Assembly (NCBI GenBank): GCA_937907415.1
Contig: CALCHY010000339.1
Span: 1 to 64,000, forward strand
DNA length: 64,000 bases
Direction: 5' to 3'
Source of the DNA: an uncultured Trueperaceae bacterium
GTDB taxonomy: Bacteria > Deinococcota > Deinococci > Deinococcales > Trueperaceae
The notes under the pieces are model-generated. The model worked only from the letters and a program-made list of their open reading frames with translations. It searched no databases and was not told where the DNA came from. Made by a program: the position numbers and the translations under genes. Positions 7,899 through 15,950 of the stretch are shown piece after piece (position 1 is the stretch's first letter; each line of letters opens with the position of its first letter).

Positions 7899-8696
7899 CT
7901 ACTTACGCTTGCTGCTACTCGCGAGCCGCGTTAGCTCCGCGGCCTGTTCAGGCGTCAAGTACTTGATCGCCTCACGCAACGTGACGCCGCTGGTGCGAGC
8001 CAACCTAGGCCGTAGCCAGGCATGCACCTCGCTCGGAGCGCGTTTGCCGCGCTCGCGCAACGCCCAACCTATGGCCTTGCGGACGAAGAACTCGCGCTCG
8101 TCCAGCATGCGGTCAGCTAGCTGTGCGAAGCGTTCGAACACGTCTTCACCACGCCGCAGCGGCTCAAGGTAACTGAGTAGTGCGGCGCGGCGCAGCCAGA
8201 AGTCCTCGTCCGTCGCCCACTGGTCGATGGTCGCCTCGAGCTCCGGGTAGCGCGCGAGCAAGGGCCCCGCCACGCGCGGCGCTATCTCATCCACCAACGC
8301 CCAGGTGCGCGCCTCTCGCAACCAGCGTGTCAACAACCGCATGTCGCTAGCTAGCAGCAGTTCCGTCCGAGCCGCTAGCACCATCACGGCCGCTGCGCGC
8401 GCCTCGTGTACCTGGATCGCCCACAGCTCCTCAGCGATGGCGACGAGGCGCTCGCGGTTCAGGTCGCGCCTGCTACGCAGGAGACTCCGCACGAGCTTGC
8501 GGGTTACGGGAACGGGCGTGCCGTGGTGCTTCAAGGAGCTCTTGAGGTAGGCCTTCTCCTTCACGGCCCTCTCAGCGCTGCCCTCCGCGAGGATGGCCGC
8601 GTTGAGCGCGTTGGCGGTGGCGCGCGCGGTGAGAGCGCCGCTGGCTGGCGACGGACCAGTTACGGTAGGGCCCGCGCCATGGTCGCTAGCTGGCAA
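7899..8696 (-). CDS. AlkD-like DNA alkylation repair protein (HEAT-like)
   Basis: 265 aa. The open frame continues upstream across the diguanylate cyclase gene, but that part is Ser/Arg-rich shadow sequence. I place the start at TTG 8696, with GGAGG 7 nt upstream. The protein is built of paired helices (LVRSLLRSRRDLNRERLVAIAEELWA, DEDFWLRRAALLSYLEPLRRGEDVFERFAQLADRMLDEREFFVRKAIGWALRERGK). The Trp-Leu-Arg-Arg and 'EFFVRKAIGWALRE' pattern is characteristic of AlkD-type DNA glycosylases, which remove 3- and 7-alkylpurines. The gene is divergent from the GGDEF gene. Confidence in family is high, but the exact start is less sure. Confidence 0.82.
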   Translation of the reverse strand: MPASDHGAGPTVTGPSPASGALTARATANALNAAILAEGSAERAVKEKAYLKSSLKHHGTPVPVTRKLVRSLLRSRRDLNRERLVAIAEELWAIQVHEARAAAVMVLAARTELLLASDMRLLTRWLREARTWALVDEIAPRVAGPLLARYPELEATIDQWATDEDFWLRRAALLSYLEPLRRGEDVFERFAQLADRMLDEREFFVRKAIGWALRERGKRAPSEVHAWLRPRLARTSGVTLREAIKYLTPEQAAELTRLASSSKRK

Positions 8697-8844
8697 AGTT
8701 CCACCTCCGCCACCATCATGCTCGTTCCTGCTCCCGCCAAGGGCGACGGCAGGCGGGTAAGCTAGTGGCCTGAGCGCGGTGAGGAACACACCGGAACGCT
8801 GGCCGCAGAGCCGGGGCCGGTACGTGCGGTGAACTGATAGTGCA

Positions 8845-10644
8845 GTGAAGAGGCGGACGGTGCGAAAACCCAGCGCGGAACCCAACCACGACCGAACAGG
8901 CATTCGTTGGGCCTTGGCCGAGCGCCTCTTGGGCATCCCCGCCTCGATGCGCGGGCTGCAGCAACCAGAAGAGTTCGTGGAGGGCGCTGCGCATGCCGCC
9001 GCCGCCGCGCTCGGGGTCGACGTCGTCGTTCGCTGGTCCGGCTTGAGCGCTGAGCCCCTGCCACCCCCCGACCCTCGCGCCACGCGTCTGAAGGTGTTGT
9101 GGCAAGACAGCCCGTTCGCGGCCATAGATCTGATGGGCGAGGAGTCGTTCACGCCCGAAGTCGAGGCTCTGCTTAGACACATGGCGACCGACCTGACCCA
9201 CGACATCGACGCTTTGACGAACCGCACCATCAGGTACGCGCAACGCGCGTTAGTCGGCATCCTCCGGGCGGAAGACGAGCCGGAAGTGGTGGCCCACAAC
9301 GCCGTCGCGATGGTAGTCGAGCGCGTTGGGGCGGAAGCCGGGCTCTTGTTGAACCGTCACACCGAGTCGTTCGGCGTCCTCGCGGCCGTCGGCGCCTGGC
9401 CGGAAGAGGCAGAAGGCGCAAGCGGTTGGCGGGCAGCGGCGCACGAAGGCATTACGTCGCAACACGCCGTCGGCCATCCAGGCGACCTCGTCACCTGTCC
9501 GATCTCCTCGACTTCACCCGCCCGCTTCATGCTGCTATTGCGCTTCCCGGCAGGCGGCGCGGAGCGGCGCGGGCGCTACCCCGTGCTGGACGAACTGGCG
9601 CGGACAGCCGCGCCTTACATGGACGCGCGCCGCCGCGACCTAGTGCTAACCGAACTCCTCGAGCTGAACCGCGTTTCGGAGAGCACGGCCACGGTCGAGT
9701 TGTACGGCAAGGTGTTGAAGACGGCCGTCGACCTGATACCCGGCGCCGAAGCCGGCTCGTTGCTAACGCGCGACAGCCCGAGCGACGCGTTCGAGTACCA
9801 AGCCGCCATCGGCTTCGACTTGGGCGGTCTGAGGAGCAGCACGGTCAGCGAGGTCGACATGCGCGCGTGGTACGGGCCAGAAGAGCGCGGCTGGCGCCTT
9901 GGCTTGCCGCGCTTGCTGACCCGCGCCGACGTCGACATCGACCTTCACGGCATCAGGAGTTCACCGGGCGCCGACCTCGAGGCGGCCGCCTACCACAGCA
10001 TTCAGGCGACGATCTGCCTACCCGTGCTGCGAGACGGCGTGGTCATGGCGGCCCTCAACCTCGATAACCTGACGGACAGGGCCGCGTTCGGCCGTGATTC
10101 CACCAACCTCGCCCACCTCTTCGGTTCGCCTTTATCGAGCCTCCTGCACCGCCAGCAGACGCGAGACGTACTGCGCAGGGCTGCCCTCATCGACGACCTC
10201 ACCAACCTCGGCAACCGCAGGGCGTTCGACCAGGCGCTGGCGCGCGAGATAGCCCGCGCTGCGCGCTCCACCGATAGGCCGAGCGTGCTCCTGCTCGACC
10301 TGCGCGACTTCAAGCTCATCAACGACCGCCTTGGGCACGCTGTTGGAGACGAGGCGTTGGCGCTCGTCGCCCGCGCCCTTGAACGCGGCCTGCGCGCCAC
10401 GGACTTCCCGGCGCGTCGCGGTGGCGACGAGTTCGTAGCGCTGCTGCCAGACACGACCGCCACGGAAGCGGCGGTCATTGGTGAACGCGTGCAGGCGGAG
10501 ATAGCCAAGCTCGTCATCCACGACACCATCCGGCTACATGCGAACATCGGAGTCGCCACGGCGCCGGACGACGGCAAGACGGCCGCCGACTTGTTGCGTG
10601 TCGCCGACGAACGCATGTACCTGGAGAAACTCGGCGCTAGGTAA
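8845..10644 (+). CDS. GAF-domain diguanylate cyclase (GGDEF)
   Basis: 599 aa, no membrane segments, so a cytoplasmic c-di-GMP synthase. Residues 1-425 look like three GAF-like sensor modules (about 20-125, 130-260 and 275-425; the last has CLPVLRDGVVMAALNLDN). The GGDEF domain covers roughly 435-599: LIDDLTNLGNRRAFDQAL, the active-site loop GGDEF at residues 526-530, and a product-inhibition I-site RATD exactly five residues before it. Both catalytic and feedback residues are intact, so it should be an active, c-di-GMP-inhibited enzyme. What the GAF modules sense is unknown. The GTG at 8845 lacks a clear ribosome site. Confidence 0.9.
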   Translation: MKRRTVRKPSAEPNHDRTGIRWALAERLLGIPASMRGLQQPEEFVEGAAHAAAAALGVDVVVRWSGLSAEPLPPPDPRATRLKVLWQDSPFAAIDLMGEESFTPEVEALLRHMATDLTHDIDALTNRTIRYAQRALVGILRAEDEPEVVAHNAVAMVVERVGAEAGLLLNRHTESFGVLAAVGAWPEEAEGASGWRAAAHEGITSQHAVGHPGDLVTCPISSTSPARFMLLLRFPAGGAERRGRYPVLDELARTAAPYMDARRRDLVLTELLELNRVSESTATVELYGKVLKTAVDLIPGAEAGSLLTRDSPSDAFEYQAAIGFDLGGLRSSTVSEVDMRAWYGPEERGWRLGLPRLLTRADVDIDLHGIRSSPGADLEAAAYHSIQATICLPVLRDGVVMAALNLDNLTDRAAFGRDSTNLAHLFGSPLSSLLHRQQTRDVLRRAALIDDLTNLGNRRAFDQALAREIARAARSTDRPSVLLLDLRDFKLINDRLGHAVGDEALALVARALERGLRATDFPARRGGDEFVALLPDTTATEAAVIGERVQAEIAKLVIHDTIRLHANIGVATAPDDGKTAADLLRVADERMYLEKLGAR

Positions 10645-10702
10645 CGCCGGTAACGCTGTTTCGAACCTAGCGTGGCTTGGATCGGCTGCTACCATCGTCC
10701 GC

Positions 10703-11455
10703 ATGGGCATGGCAGTGCTGCGTGTTGTGCTCCTCTTCGCGGCGGCGGCCGTAACGGCCGGGTTGGTCAGTCTATTCGCGGGCGTGAGCTTCTCACTTGC
10801 CCTGACGCCGCAGCTGTCGGCGCTCTACTTCATCCCGGTCAACGCCCTGTGCCTGTGGTACTTGCGCCGGGCGCTTCATAAGCGCGGCTGTAGTCTGCGC
10901 GGCCTGGCTGGCTTCGAGCGCCAGCGGCTAGGGCTCGACGCTCTCCTCGGGCTCCTGTGGCTCATGGTTCTGTTCGTGCCATTCGCCATCGCCATCAACG
11001 CCACCATGCTAGTGATCTTCGGCCCCGCTGGCATGTTGGCGGCTTACGAGAAGGTGTTCGCGCCAGACCCGGCTGCTAGCGTGGCATTCGCCCCCTGGTT
11101 CGCTTGGGCGTCCGCGATCGTCGTCGCGGTCGCGTTCCCCCTCACGAACGCGCCAACGGAGGAGCTCGTTTACCGCGGTCACGCGCAGGGCGAACTGTTG
11201 CGCGGCCGCAGCCCGGCGGCCGTTGCCGTCCTGCTTCCCTCCCTGGCGTTCGGCCTCCAGCACGTGCTGCTGGCGCCGTCGGCGGCCGGCATGCTCGTCT
11301 ACGCGGTGGCGTTCTTCAGCTGGGGCGCGGCGGCTGGCGTCATCTACTTGCGCACCAGGCGCCTGCTGCCGCTGATCATGGCTCACTTGTTCACGAACGC
11401 GCTGACGTCGGTTGTGCCGCTAGTGTTGCTGCTGGCCGGCGTCAGCAGCCCCTGA
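10703..11455 (+). CDS. CPBP family intramembrane metalloprotease
   Basis: 250 aa, mostly hydrophobic with 6-8 membrane helices. The three signature motifs of the CPBP (Abi/Rce1-like) family are present in order: EExxxR in TEELVYRGHAQG, FxxxH in FGLQH and HxxxN in HLFTN. They supply the glutamates and histidines of the metal-dependent active site inside the membrane. The start is ATG 10703, with TACCAT ending 7 nt upstream and no Shine-Dalgarno, so the transcript may be leaderless. In-frame sequence upstream of this overlaps the GGDEF gene and is not counted. The substrate is unknown. Members process prenylated peptides, bacteriocins or membrane anchors. Confidence 0.87.
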   Translation: MGMAVLRVVLLFAAAAVTAGLVSLFAGVSFSLALTPQLSALYFIPVNALCLWYLRRALHKRGCSLRGLAGFERQRLGLDALLGLLWLMVLFVPFAIAINATMLVIFGPAGMLAAYEKVFAPDPAASVAFAPWFAWASAIVVAVAFPLTNAPTEELVYRGHAQGELLRGRSPAAVAVLLPSLAFGLQHVLLAPSAAGMLVYAVAFFSWGAAAGVIYLRTRRLLPLIMAHLFTNALTSVVPLVLLLAGVSSP

Positions 11456-11550
11456 CGGCGAGTCGTGGAGGTAATGCCTGAGCTCCGCGACGGCGTCGTC
11501 GCTCGGGCCTTGCTTTTGGTCACGTGGAGGCGCTAGGCTAAGAAACCGAA

Positions 11551-11570
11551 CCCACCCCCTAGGGGGTGGG
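11551..11570 (+). promoter_or_regulatory. CsoR-type copper operator
   Basis: CCCACCCCCT followed directly by AGGGGGTGGG is a perfect 20-bp palindrome of the G/C-tract type bound by CsoR repressors. It lies about 20 nt upstream of copZ and directly after a possible promoter (TTGCTT at 11510, 18 bp, TAGGCT at 11534), so bound repressor would block the transcription start. Confidence 0.85.
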
Positions 11571-11589
11571 GTCCAAGAAGGAGTTCAAG

Positions 11590-11787
11590 ATGATCAAGCT
11601 GAACGTAGCCGGAATGTCGTGCGGCCACTGCCAGGCTGCTGTCAAGGGCGCACTCGAAGAGGTGCCAGGGGTCGCCGGCGTGAGTGTCGACCTAGCCGGC
11701 GGCACGGCGGAGGTCGAAGGTAACGCTGCGCTGGAGGCATTGGTCGCAGCGGTAGAGGAAGCCGGCTATTCGGCGGCCGCCGCCTGA
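11590..11787 (+). CDS. copZ: CopZ-like copper chaperone (HMA domain)
   Basis: 65 aa, one heavy-metal-associated domain with the Cu(I) motif MSCGHC at residues 8-13 and the typical ending EEAGYSAAAA. CopZ binds cytosolic Cu(I) and hands it to CopA. ATG 11590 is preceded by AAGGAG; an in-frame start 24 nt upstream would put the operator into the coding region. It is first in the operon copZ-csoR-copA, and its TGA overlaps the csoR ATG (TGATG). Confidence 0.93.
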   Translation: MIKLNVAGMSCGHCQAAVKGALEEVPGVAGVSVDLAGGTAEVEGNAALEALVAAVEEAGYSAAAA

Positions 11788-12113
11788 TGGCGCATGCCGC
11801 CGCGGCCAGCGATGAGCTCGGCTCGGCGAGTCATGACTGCAAGCACCTCGATACGGACACGCGCTTAGACGCGTCGCTGCGCCTCAAGAGCGCGAAGGGC
11901 CACCTCGAGGGCGTGCTGCGCATGCTCGACGACCCGGGCGTCTACTGCGTGGACGTACTCAAGCAAGTCAAGGCCGTCCAAGGCGCGCTAGCCAAGGTCA
12001 GCGACGCCGTGTTGTGGTCGCACATCCGCGACCACGTCGCCACCGCATCCGAGAGGGGCGACACGGACTACATCGTCAGCGAACTCCGGGAGGCGCTCAA
12101 GTACCGTGCGTGA
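11787..12113 (+). CDS. csoR: CsoR copper-sensing repressor, Cys-His-His type
   Basis: 108 aa, CsoR/RcnR (DUF156) all-helical repressor. The copper site reads Cys54 (VYCVDVL), His79 and His83 (LWSHIRDHV). The spacing is identical to C36-H61-C65 of Mycobacterium CsoR, but the second cysteine is a histidine, as in the characterised CsoR of Thermus thermophilus. R/K positions of the DNA-binding face (RLKSAKGHLEGVLRMLDD) are present. The N-terminal tail has extra His/Cys (SHDCKHLD), which could bind metal. It should repress copZ-csoR-copA through the palindrome at 11551-11570 and release DNA on binding Cu(I). Confidence 0.92.
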   Translation: MAHAAAASDELGSASHDCKHLDTDTRLDASLRLKSAKGHLEGVLRMLDDPGVYCVDVLKQVKAVQGALAKVSDAVLWSHIRDHVATASERGDTDYIVSELREALKYRA

Positions 12114-12161
12114 GGCGCAGCGCGGCTCGCGCGGCGCAGGCACGGCCGTGGAAGGAAGCAG

Positions 12162-14666
12162 ATGAAGACCATCCAGTTCGGCGTTGAGGGCATGACGTGC
12201 GCGAGTTGCGTCTCGCGCGTCGAGCGCGCACTCAACAAAGTGACGGGTGTGGAGGGTGCCGCCGTCAACCTAGCGACGGAGCGCGCCAGCGTCAGCTTCG
12301 ACCCAGACACGACGAACCCCCCGCAACTCCTCGCCGCTGTGGAGAAGGCTGGCTATCAGGCCGTGATCGCAGAGGCCACCTTCGGAGTTACCGACATGAC
12401 GTGCGCCAACTGCAGCAGCCGCGTCGAGCGCGCCCTGCAGAAGGCAGACGGTGTGCTGGAGGCGAGCGTCAACCTGGCGACGGAGCGCGCCACAGTCCGC
12501 TACTTGCCCGCTGTTACCGAACTCAGTGACCTCCTTGGTGTCGTCGAGAAGGTCGGCTACGGCGTGCTAGACGCGAAAGGCGCGGACGAGCAGGCCGACC
12601 TCGAGCGCGAAGCGCACGAACGGCAGCGGCTCGCGTTGCGCCGCGACCTCGTGATAGCGGCCGCCTTCACGGCGCCACTGCTCATCCTCGTCATGTTGCC
12701 GATGCTCGTTCCACCACTTGAGCACGCGCTCATGGCGTTAGTGCCGCAGCAGATCATCTTCTACATCTCGTTCGTGCTGGCGGCCGTCGTGCAGTTCGGT
12801 CCCGGCAGGCGCTTCTACCGCCCAGGTTGGCGCAGCCTCATCAGCGGCAGCCCAGACATGAACAGCCTCGTGATGATCGGCACGAGCGCCGCGTTCGGCT
12901 ACTCGCTCGTGGCTACCTTCCTCCCAGTGCTGCTACCCGCCGGGACGGCCCACGTCTACTACGAGGCCTCTGCGTCCATCATCACGCTGATTCTCCTCGG
13001 CAAGTACCTCGAGTCCATCGCGAAGGGCCGCACGAGCGAGGCCATCAAGAAGCTCATGGGCCTCCAGTCCAAGACGGCACGCGTCGAACGGGGCGGGGTA
13101 GAGCTCGAAGTCGCCACCGCGGAGGTGATGCCAGGCGACGTCGTCGTCGTACGCCCAGGTGAGCGACTGCCGGTCGACGGGGTTGTCATCTCCGGCTCGT
13201 CCTACGTCGACGAGGCCATGATCACTGGCGAGAGCGTGCCCGTCCACAAGACCGCCGGGGCTAACGTGGTTGGCGGCACCATCAACAAGACTGGCGCCTT
13301 CCGCTTCGAGGCAACAGCCGTTGGCGCCAAGACGGTGCTCGCGCAGATCATCCAGATGGTCGAGGCGGCGCAGGGCAGCAAGCCGCCCATCCAGGCGCTC
13401 GCCGACCGCGTTGTCGCCGTGTTCGTCCCAGCAGTACTTGCCATCGGGGCCATCACGTTCGTTGCGTGGATGATCTTCGGTCCGCAACCCGCACTCACGT
13501 TCGCCCTCGTCAACATGGTGGCCGTGCTGATCATCGCGTGCCCGTGCGCCATGGGCCTCGCCACCCCGACCAGCATCATGGTCGGCACTGGCAAGGCAGC
13601 CGAGTTGGGCGTGCTGTTCCGCAAGGGGGAGGCGCTGCAGGCGCTGCAGCAGACTCAGGTCGTCGCCCTCGACAAGACGGGCACCCTCACGGAAGGCCAG
13701 CCCGAGCTGACCGACCTCGAGTTGGCGCCCGGCTTCGAGCGGCGCGCCGTGCTCGCGCTACTTGCCGGCGCCGAAGCGAACAGTGAACACCCCGTGGCTG
13801 ACGCCATCGTCCGCGCCGCAAAGGCCGCTGGCGTGGCGGTGCCTGAGGCCGTGGGCTTCGAGGCCGTCCCCGGATTCGGGGTCCATGCGGTCGTTGGCGG
13901 AAGACAGGTGGCTGTCGGCGCGGAGCGCTACATGCGCCGACTTGGACTAGACACACAGGCGTTCGCTGGAGCCGCAGACGCCCTAGCCAACGCCGGCAAG
14001 ACACCCATGTACGCGGCCGTCGACTCGCAACTAGCGGCCGTGCTTGCGGTCGCCGATCCCATCAAGCCGTCGACGCCCGCCGCCATCTCTGCCTTGCACG
14101 CGCTTGGGTTGCGCGTCGCCATGATCACGGGTGACGACCGCCGCACCGCCAACGCCATAGCGGCGCAGCTCGGCATCGACGAGGTGCTTGCCGAGGTTCT
14201 ACCCGATGGCAAGGTCGCTGCGGTCAAGCAGTTGCAGGCAGAAGGCGGCAAGGTCGCGTTCGTCGGCGACGGCATCAACGACGCGCCAGCGCTCGCTGCC
14301 GCGGACGTCGGCTTGGCCATCGGTACGGGCACGGACATCGCCATCGAGTCTGCTGACGTGATCCTCATGTCCGGTGACCTGCGCGGCATCCCTAACGCGC
14401 TCGCGCTCTCGCGGGCCACGCTCAACAACATCAAGCAGAACCTGTTCTGGGCCTTCGCGTACAACGTCGTGCTCATCCCCGTTGCGGCTGGAGTGCTGTA
14501 CCCGAGCCTCGGCGTCCTCCTTTCACCCGTGTTGGCCGCGGCCGCCATGGGCTTCTCGAGCATCTTCGTGCTCGGCAACGCGTTGCGGCTGCGGAGCTTC
14601 ACCGCTCCCATGCAGGCGACGCCCGCTAAGGAGGCGGCGGGTGGCAACCAACTAGCACCAGCTTGA
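12162..14666 (+). CDS. copA: Copper-exporting P1B-type ATPase CopA
   Basis: 834 aa, full length. Two N-terminal HMA domains carry MTCASC (Cys13, Cys16) and MTCANC (Cys81, Cys84). The transport motif CPC is at residues 460-462 ([13 protein letters not shown]), the phosphorylated Asp504 lies in DKTGTLTEG, then follow HP (SEHPVAD), the hinge GDGINDAPA, and helix 7/8 segments [14 protein letters not shown] and [14 protein letters not shown], all typical of Cu(I) exporters (P1B-1). GAAGGAAG precedes ATG 12162. It ends the copper operon and pumps cytosolic Cu(I) outward using ATP. Confidence 0.96.
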   Translation: MKTIQFGVEGMTCASCVSRVERALNKVTGVEGAAVNLATERASVSFDPDTTNPPQLLAAVEKAGYQAVIAEATFGVTDMTCANCSSRVERALQKADGVLEASVNLATERATVRYLPAVTELSDLLGVVEKVGYGVLDAKGADEQADLEREAHERQRLALRRDLVIAAAFTAPLLILVMLPMLVPPLEHALMALVPQQIIFYISFVLAAVVQFGPGRRFYRPGWRSLISGSPDMNSLVMIGTSAAFGYSLVATFLPVLLPAGTAHVYYEASASIITLILLGKYLESIAKGRTSEAIKKLMGLQSKTARVERGGVELEVATAEVMPGDVVVVRPGERLPVDGVVISGSSYVDEAMITGESVPVHKTAGANVVGGTINKTGAFRFEATAVGAKTVLAQIIQMVEAAQGSKPPIQALADRVVAVFVPAVLAIGAITFVAWMIFGPQPALTFALVNMVAVLIIACPCAMGLATPTSIMVGTGKAAELGVLFRKGEALQALQQTQVVALDKTGTLTEGQPELTDLELAPGFERRAVLALLAGAEANSEHPVADAIVRAAKAAGVAVPEAVGFEAVPGFGVHAVVGGRQVAVGAERYMRRLGLDTQAFAGAADALANAGKTPMYAAVDSQLAAVLAVADPIKPSTPAAISALHALGLRVAMITGDDRRTANAIAAQLGIDEVLAEVLPDGKVAAVKQLQAEGGKVAFVGDGINDAPALAAADVGLAIGTGTDIAIESADVILMSGDLRGIPNALALSRATLNNIKQNLFWAFAYNVVLIPVAAGVLYPSLGVLLSPVLAAAAMGFSSIFVLGNALRLRSFTAPMQATPAKEAAGGNQLAPA

Positions 14667-14678
14667 GCCGAGCGTGTG

Positions 14679-14700
14679 ATATTTAGACGCGTCGAAATAT
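14679..14700 (+). promoter_or_regulatory. Candidate metal-repressor operator before mntH
   Basis: ATATTTAGACG followed by CGTCGAAATAT forms a 22-bp palindrome with a single mismatched pair. The AT-rich TTTAGxC...GxCGAAA arms resemble DtxR/MntR-type boxes. It covers the expected -35 region of the mntH promoter (TAGAGT at 14712). It also follows copA directly, but has no U-tract, so it is not a terminator. Confidence 0.6.
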
Positions 14701-14723
14701 GAGCGCAGGTCTAGAGTGCTCGC

Positions 14724-15950
14724 GTGGATCTGCGCCGCAACCCGTTCCGTCATTCAGTCTCACTGCTCGGGCCAGCGTTCGTGGCCGCCATCGCTTATGT
14801 CGACCCTGGCAACGTCGCCGCCAACGTAACGGCCGGCGCGCGCTACGGTTACCTGCTGCTTTGGGTGCTCGTCGCTTCCAACCTCGTTGCAGTCGTCGTG
14901 CAGTACCAGTCAGCGAAGCTTGGACTTGCCACCGGGCGCTCCTTACCTGAGCTGCTCGGTGGCCGCATGCGTCGAGTACCGCGCTTGGCGTTCTGGGCCC
15001 AAGCTGAACTAGTTGCCGCCGCCACTGACTTGGCCGAGGTGCTTGGCGGCGCCATCGCGTTGCAGATCCTCTTCGGGCTGCCGCTGGTGATTGGGGGCGC
15101 GATCGTTGGGGTCGTCTCGATGCTGCTCCTCGAGGTGCAGAGCCGTTCGGGGCAACGCCAATTCGAGTTCGTCATCATCGGCCTGCTCGTCGTCATAACG
15201 GTCGGTTTCCTCGCCGGGTTGTTCGTGAAGCTGCCCGAAGCGAGCGCGCTGCTAGGCGGGCTCAGGCCGCGTTTCGCTGGCACTGACAGCGTGATCCTCG
15301 CAGCGAGCATGCTTGGCGCCACGGTCATGCCGCACGCCATCTACGTGCACTCAGCGCTGGCGCGCGATCGGCACAAGACCGTGGCGGCTGAGCAGCTACC
15401 CACGCTGCTGCGGGCGACGCGCACCGACGTTGCCGGGGCGTTGGCCTTGGCTGGCGTCGTTAACGTCGCCATGCTCTTGTTGGCCGCGGCCAACCTGCAG
15501 GGCGTGGCAGGCACCGACACCATCGCTGGAGCTCACGCTGCCATCGCCGCCGCGCTCGGGCCGCTGGTTGGCGCGGTGTTCGGCGTTGGCTTGCTGGCGT
15601 CAGGTTTGGCCTCCACTTCCGTTGGTTCGTACGCCGGCTCGACGATCATGGAGGGCCTGCTGCACTGGCATGTGCCGCTGCTCACGCGTCGCGCGGTGAC
15701 CTTGGTGCCCGCCTTGGTGGTGTTGGCCTTGGGTGCGGAACCGACCTGGGCGTTGGTGCTATCGCAGGTGGTGTTGAGCTTCGGCATTCCTTTCGCCCTA
15801 GTGCCGCTTGGCCTCCTCACGAGTAACCGCGAGGTCATGGGCGCCGCGGTTAACGGCGCCGCCACACGCCTGTTGCTCGGCGCCATCGTCGTTACGGTGG
15901 TGGCGCTCAACATCGTGCTACTGGTGTTGTTGGCGCTCGGCCGCTCGTGA
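14724..15950 (+). CDS. mntH: Nramp divalent metal (Mn/Fe) transporter MntH
   Basis: 408 aa with about 11 membrane helices. Helix 1 carries the metal-site motif DPGN (VDPGNVAANVTAG) and helix 6 carries MPHAIYVHS, matching the MPH of Nramp proteins; together these residues coordinate Mn2+ or Fe2+ during proton-coupled import. The GTG start at 14724 has no Shine-Dalgarno but a TAGAGT box ending 6 nt upstream, a leaderless arrangement. The palindrome at 14679-14700 implies metal-dependent repression separate from the copper operon upstream. The 3' end overlaps the convergent imuB-like gene by 33 bp. Confidence 0.93.
   Translation: MDLRRNPFRHSVSLLGPAFVAAIAYVDPGNVAANVTAGARYGYLLLWVLVASNLVAVVVQYQSAKLGLATGRSLPELLGGRMRRVPRLAFWAQAELVAAATDLAEVLGGAIALQILFGLPLVIGGAIVGVVSMLLLEVQSRSGQRQFEFVIIGLLVVITVGFLAGLFVKLPEASALLGGLRPRFAGTDSVILAASMLGATVMPHAIYVHSALARDRHKTVAAEQLPTLLRATRTDVAGALALAGVVNVAMLLLAAANLQGVAGTDTIAGAHAAIAAALGPLVGAVFGVGLLASGLASTSVGSYAGSTIMEGLLHWHVPLLTRRAVTLVPALVVLALGAEPTWALVLSQVVLSFGIPFALVPLGLLTSNREVMGAAVNGAATRLLLGAIVVTVVALNIVLLVLLALGRS

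Noticed and set aside
8697..9299. N-terminal extension of the AlkD-like frame
   Set aside because: It overlaps the GGDEF gene, is Ser/Arg/Gly-rich without structure, and a good ribosome site marks TTG 8696 as the start.
10628..10645. Two GTAACGC direct repeats at the end of the GGDEF gene as a LexA site
   Set aside because: Direct and not inverted, partly coding, and no GTTAC partner with the right spacing.
12933..13624. Two long minus-strand frames inside copA
   Set aside because: copA is intact with all motifs. The antisense frames have no ribosome sites or recognisable folds.
14679..14700. Palindrome after copA as a terminator
   Set aside because: No U-tract on either side, and it sits over the mntH -35, so an operator is more likely.
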